Positions 31,702-35,484 of a stretch of DNA of 35,484 nucleotides are shown here, one piece after another; positions within the stretch are counted from its first letter, which is position 1, and each line of letters starts with the position of its first letter. Position numbers and translations under genes: made by a program. This DNA comes from Atopobiaceae bacterium. Lineage in GTDB: Bacteria > Actinomycetota > Coriobacteriia > Coriobacteriales > Atopobiaceae. The notes below the pieces were generated by a model that saw only the letters and a program-made list of their open reading frames with translations, had not been told where the DNA came from and did no database searches. The stretch is taken from the NCBI GenBank assembly GCA_022482785.1, contig JAKVON010000020.1, positions 1 to 35,484 on the forward strand, given 5' to 3'.

Positions 31702-32708
31702 TCAATACGATAACCCCGCAGGAAGAAAGTTGCGACCCACCGTGACGTCATCGGGGTTCTGTCGCAGGTAGTCCCAGGAGAATCGCTCGACAAGGCGGTC
31801 GGCGGACACCTCCTCGCCCGTCTCGGCCAGGCCGGCGAGTCGGGCAAGCCTCCCGACGACCTGCCCAGGCCTCTCTCCCCGTGCCCTGATCGCCCCGAGG
31901 TCGAGGTCGCGATCGCGCTTGGAGAGGCGCCGGCCGTCCGCGGCGACGAGCAGGGGGACATGCGCGTAGCGCGGGGTCGGGTGGCCGAGCAGCCCCTGCA
32001 GGTAGATCTGGCGTGCCGTCGAGCCGAGCAGGTCGCGGCCGCGCACCACCTGGGTCACGCCCATCTCGGCATCGTCCACGACGACGGCGAGCTGATAGGC
32101 GACGACGCCATCGCTCCTCCTCACGAGGAAGTCGCCGCACTCGCGGGCGAGGACCTCGCGAACGGTCCCGTGGCAGGCATCCTCGAACGTCACCGTGCCC
32201 GCCGGGTCGTCTTCCGAAGGAACGGAGAGCCTGGTGGCGGGGGGTCGGGACGGCGCTTCTCCGCTGCGCCTCCCGGGCCGAGAGGCGCTTGCAGGTGCCC
32301 TGGTAGACGTAGGTCCCGTCGCTTGCGTGCGGGGCGGTCGCGGCATGGAGCTCGGAGCGCGTGCAGAAGCAGGGGTAGGTGAGGCCCAACCCCTCGAGGC
32401 GGGCGATGGCCTCGGCGTACGCGTCGCCGCGCCCGCTCTGGAAGAAGGGGGCCCTCGTCCCAGTCGAGCCCGAGCCAGGCGAGGTCGTCCATCACGAGGC
32501 GCGCCGCCTCCGGGTCCCTCGCCCGCGGGTCGAGGTCCTCGATGCGCAGGACCATCCTGCCCCCTGCCGAGCGGGCCGCCAGCCAGGCCATGAGGCACGA
32601 GAAGGCGTTTCCCAGATGCATGCGGCCCGAGGGCGTGGGGGCGAAGCGCCCCACCGGAGGCCGTCCGGCGGGGCGCGTTCCGAGCGTCTGTGTCGGCTGC
32701 GCGTCCAT
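31702..32708 (-). pseudogene. gluQ: Glutamyl-Q tRNA(Asp) synthetase, reading frame broken twice
   Basis: The protein is clear but spread over three frames. The start at 32708 gives [15 protein letters not shown] and [18 protein letters not shown] with the HIGH-type motif. A second frame carries [18 protein letters not shown] and [18 protein letters not shown] with the zinc Cys residues. A third holds [25 protein letters not shown] and the KMSKS-like RRLSKRDRD. Removing one G from the run at 32447-32451 and one from 32239-32244 restores a single frame of about 335 residues. GluQ attaches glutamate to queuosine in tRNA-Asp; it lacks the anticodon domain of GltX, matching this length. Both breaks are in homopolymers, so they may be sequence errors. 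Confidence 0.85.
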
Positions 32709-32742
32709 GCGAGAGATGGTAGCGCGACGGGGCCGTCCCGCG

Positions 32743-33259
32743 CTACATGGGCATCGTGGGGGCGGTGAAGATGCGGGCCTGGTACTTGGCGTCGAGGTCG
32801 TAGAGGCCCTTGGCGTCGCCGCCGAACAGCTCGTAGTCCTTGACCATGTCGCCGGCGTTGACCTCCTCCTCGTTCTGCTCCTTGACGAACCAGTCGAGCA
32901 GCTGCATCGTGCGGAAGTCGCGCACGTCGTAGGCGGCCGCGTAGCAGTCGTTGATGAGGCTCGTGACGTAGCGCTCGTGCTCGAGGCCTGCCTCGAGCGG
33001 CTCGATGTCTGCCGAGAAGGTCTTGTCGGGCTCGTCGATGGCCGCCATGTGCACGTTCCCAGCCGTTGTCGAGCAGGTAGCGACGGAGGACCTTGGCGTG
33101 GGCGATCTCCTCCTGGACCTGGATCATGTACCAGTTGGCGTAGCCCTTGAGGCCGCGCTCGTCGTAGTAGTCGGCAAAGGTGAGATAGAGATACGCCGAG
33201 TAGAGCTCCTTGTTGATCTGCGTGTTCATGATCTCGCCGACGTGCTTGTCCAATGCCAT
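32743..33259 (-). pseudogene. ftnA: Ferritin, frame broken by one base
   Basis: The start at 33259 has GGAAGGAAG upstream and gives [20 protein letters not shown]. The first 67 residues include ferroxidase ligands E18, E51 and H54 ([10 protein letters not shown]). At NGW the frame breaks and the rest, [20 protein letters not shown] through [19 protein letters not shown], continues one base over. Removing one base from CCC at 33058-33060 gives an intact ferritin of about 170 residues. It stores iron in a 24-subunit shell. A homopolymer error is more likely than a real loss. It is divergent from the DUF2207 gene. Confidence 0.87.
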
Positions 33260-33404
33260 CGGTACTTCCTTCCCGCCCCTCGGGGCATTGCCACCGTGTC
33301 GGTGGCATCTATACCCATCCCGTTCGCGGCGTTTCCCCTCGTGGATGCGGGCGACTCTGCGGGTATGATGTGCTCATGTACGCCCGAGACATCCGGAGGC
33401 CTCA

Positions 33405-35363
33405 ATGATCAAAGCCCGCATCGGCCTTTCCCGCCTGGCCGTGGCCTGCCTCGCGCTCGTCGCCGCCCTGTTCGTGGCGCCCGCGACGCAGGCGTTCGCC
33501 CGCAGCTACTCCATCGACGAGGTGAGCATCGATGCCACGGTGTCGTCCGACGGAGCCCTCTCGGTGACGGAGGACCGCACCTTCGACTTCGACGGCTCGT
33601 TCCGCGGCGTCTACTGGGACATCCCCACCACCGGCTACAGCGGCCGAACCGTCTCGGTCGACGTGGGCGAGGTGGGGCAGGTCTCGGGAGGCTCCCTCAG
33701 CCCGTTCGTCGCCAGCTCCTCGGAGCAGAGTGGGTCCTACCAGGTGAGCTCCGCCACGAGCGACTCGGGGGCGAGCGTCCAGCGCATCAAGCTCTACTCG
33801 ACGCAGTCGGACTCCAAGGTCACGTTCCGCATCTCCTACACGCTCACGGGCGGCGTGTCTGCCTGGGCGGATACGGGCGAGCTGTACTGGAAGTTCGTCT
33901 CGGACGGCTGGGAGGTCCCCTCCGACAACGTGACCTGCACCATCCACCTGCCGGGGACGGCGACTACCTCCACGAGCGACTCGACCATCCTGGCCTGGGC
34001 GCACGGCCCGCTCAACGGCACCGTGACCCGCACCGCCGACGGGGCCGCCTACGTGGTGCCCGAGGTGGGCACGGGCGAGTACGCCGAGGCCAGGCTCACG
34101 TTTCCCGTCTCCTGGCTCGCCGGCATGACCCCGAGCGCGACCGCGAGGCTCGACTCCATCAAGTCCGAGGAGCAGGCGGAGGCCGACAGCGCCAACGCGA
34201 AGCGCACCGCCGCGAAGACCGAGGTCTACGGCGGCGCGGCCGGAATCGGCGCGCTGGGCGTCCTCTCGCTGCTCAAGCTCTTCCGGACGCGCCGGCGCTA
34301 CAAGGACAACCACAGGCCCGTCTTCACCGACGAGTACTTCCGCGACGTCCCCTCGAACGACCATCCCGCCGTGCTGGGCGGGCTCATGCGCGACGGCACC
34401 ATCGAGCCCCAGGACTTCACGGCCTCCCTCATGCGCCTCACCGACGAGAAGGCCATCAAGCTCGACGTGGTGGAGGTCTCGCACAAGACGCTCTTCGGCA
34501 GCAAGCAGGACAAGGACTACTGCCTCACGCGCGTCCCCTCCGTTGCGGACAAGCTCACCGACGCCATCGACAGGCAGACGATGCACTTCCTGTTCGACGT
34601 CGTCGCCCCCCTGACGTCCGACTACCAGCACCATGCGGACGGTCGCGACACGCTGCTCTTCTCGGACGTCTCCGCGGTCGCCAAGGAGCATGCCGAGACC
34701 TACTCCGACTCGATGGACGCCTGGAAGACCAAGGTCACGGCGGTATGCGAGTCCAGGGGCTTCTTCGTGGATTCCACCAAGAGCGGAAAGGGCGGGCTCA
34801 TGGCGCTGGCCGCCGCCGACGTGCTCGTGGGCTTCGGCGGGGGGTTCGTCTGCCTCGTCAGCCTGGGGTCGGACCTGGGGCTTCTCGTGGGCGTCGTCGT
34901 GGGCGTCATCGGCATCGTCCTCCTCGCGGCCATCAACAAGATGGACTCGCTCTCCGCCGAGGGGGTCGAGCTCAGGGCGAAGATGAGGGCCCTCAAGAAG
35001 TGGCTCTGCGAGTTCACGCGCCTCAAGGAGGCCGTGCCGCAAGACGTCGTCCTCTGGAACAAGCTGCTCGTGCTCGCCGTGGTGCTCGGCGTCGCAGACC
35101 AGGTGATCAAGCAGCTCAAGGTGGCCATGCCCGAGCTCCTCGAGAACGAGGAAGTTCATGCCAACCTACGGCTGGTACACGGGCTACTACGGCATGCCGA
35201 TGCCCGCGGACACCTTCACGCAGACCTTCAACACCGCTGCCCAGGTCTCTGCCGCGCAGCTTGCCAGCTCGACCATGAGCTCGGGCGGCGGCTTCGGCGG
35301 CGGCCTTCTCGGGGCGGCGGAGGCGGCGGCTTCGGCGGCGGAGGCGGCGGCGGGGCCTTCTAG
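33405..35363 (+). CDS. DUF2207 family membrane protein with Gly-rich tail
   Basis: This protein of about 650 residues has an N-terminal signal peptide (AVACLALVAALFVAPATQAFA). An extracellular DUF2207 domain of about 230 residues (FDFDGSFRGVYWDIPTTGY) precedes a transmembrane helix at about 277-292 and a cytoplasmic region. Two more membrane helices lie at about 465-510 (DVLVGFGGGFVCLVSLGSD), then a helical part and a GGGFGGGG tail. The CCGGAGG site precedes the ATG. Its function is unknown. Between about 35152 and 35314 the frame seems shifted by two opposite indels: the natural reading there is FMPTYGWYTGYYGMPMPADT onwards, so the listed translation of about 54 residues in that part is probably wrong. 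Confidence 0.82.
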   Translation: MIKARIGLSRLAVACLALVAALFVAPATQAFARSYSIDEVSIDATVSSDGALSVTEDRTFDFDGSFRGVYWDIPTTGYSGRTVSVDVGEVGQVSGGSLSPFVASSSEQSGSYQVSSATSDSGASVQRIKLYSTQSDSKVTFRISYTLTGGVSAWADTGELYWKFVSDGWEVPSDNVTCTIHLPGTATTSTSDSTILAWAHGPLNGTVTRTADGAAYVVPEVGTGEYAEARLTFPVSWLAGMTPSATARLDSIKSEEQAEADSANAKRTAAKTEVYGGAAGIGALGVLSLLKLFRTRRRYKDNHRPVFTDEYFRDVPSNDHPAVLGGLMRDGTIEPQDFTASLMRLTDEKAIKLDVVEVSHKTLFGSKQDKDYCLTRVPSVADKLTDAIDRQTMHFLFDVVAPLTSDYQHHADGRDTLLFSDVSAVAKEHAETYSDSMDAWKTKVTAVCESRGFFVDSTKSGKGGLMALAAADVLVGFGGGFVCLVSLGSDLGLLVGVVVGVIGIVLLAAINKMDSLSAEGVELRAKMRALKKWLCEFTRLKEAVPQDVVLWNKLLVLAVVLGVADQVIKQLKVAMPELLENEEVHANLRLVHGLLRHADARGHLHADLQHRCPGLCRAACQLDHELGRRLRRRPSRGGGGGGFGGGGGGGAF

Positions 35364-35377
35364 GACCTGGCCTCCCT

Positions 35378-35400
35378 CCTGCGGGCGATGGCCCCGCAGG
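35378..35400. terminator. Hairpin after the DUF2207 gene
   Basis: CCTGCGGG and CCCGCAGG form an 8-bp stem with a short loop, 15 bp after the stop codon. There is no T-tract. It lies between this gene and a probable converging gene, so it may stop both. Confidence 0.5.
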
Positions 35401-35419
35401 TCGCCCCCTATAACGACCC

Positions 35420-35484
35420 CTACAGCTTGCCGACGTAGGAGAAGCACTCCGTGCGCTCGGCACCCGTTTGCCGGCCTCGATCAG
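35420..35484 (-). CDS. C-terminal end of an unidentified gene
   Basis: An open minus-strand frame enters from the right edge and ends ...GAERTECFSYVGKL at a TAG at 35420-35422. Only about 20 codons are visible. Its location just past the hairpin fits a converging gene end, but the family cannot be named. Confidence 0.3.
   Translation of the reverse strand, partial: DRGRQTGAERTECFSYVGKL

Noticed and set aside
35281..35360. GGC-rich short tandem repeat as a possible regulatory or CRISPR-like repeat
   Set aside because: It encodes the Gly-rich tail of the DUF2207 protein; there are no spacers or repeat units.

Overview
The window is GC-rich DNA that looks like an actinobacterium of the class Coriobacteriia, probably an Atopobiaceae/Olsenella-like organism. 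The grounds are family-level recognition only. They are the Ser/Thr kinase – FHA – PP2C – SEDS/PBP – PASTA-kinase operon in actinobacterial order, the fusion of the SEDS protein to the penicillin-binding protein, and the general gene content. No database search was possible.

Left part (1-16.6 kb): a mobile, defence-rich island. It starts with the end of a galactitol-type PTS gene and a DUF4867 gene whose tail is replaced by an IS3-family element (1145-2371). Beyond the IS lie a tyrosine-recombinase scrap, an ISLre2-family element (2538-4122) and a restriction module. That module holds an MmeI-like type IIL restriction-methylation gene split by an IS30-family element (6225-7324), an Mrr-type endonuclease and a frameshifted small gene. 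Then come two almost identical tyrosine integrases in direct orientation, 5,470 bp apart. Between them are an intact tRNA-Arg(CCT) and a compact integrative element with an excisionase-like gene, a replication-like gene, an Abi (abortive infection, HEPN-type) gene and a small unknown gene. The right end of the island is marked by a displaced 3' piece of a tRNA gene at 16568-16612.

Middle part (16.7-26.5 kb): one tightly packed minus-strand operon that joins phospho-signalling to cell-wall synthesis. In transcription order it encodes a polytopic kinase with a non-RD catalytic loop, FhaA, FhaB, a PP2C phosphatase, an FtsW/RodA-PBP fusion protein (975 residues) and a PknB-type kinase with four PASTA domains. 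It ends at a strong intrinsic terminator.

Right part (26.5-35.5 kb): ordinary chromosome. It has tRNA-Leu(CAG) with a good promoter and terminator, a YegP-like protein, a small membrane protein, serS, a patatin-like lipase, an M19 dipeptidase, tRNA-Arg(ACG), tRNA-Ser(GCT), gluQ, ferritin and a DUF2207 membrane protein. Between about 31.0 and 35.3 kb several of these genes carry single-base indels, mostly in G/C runs. This looks more like sequence error than biology.
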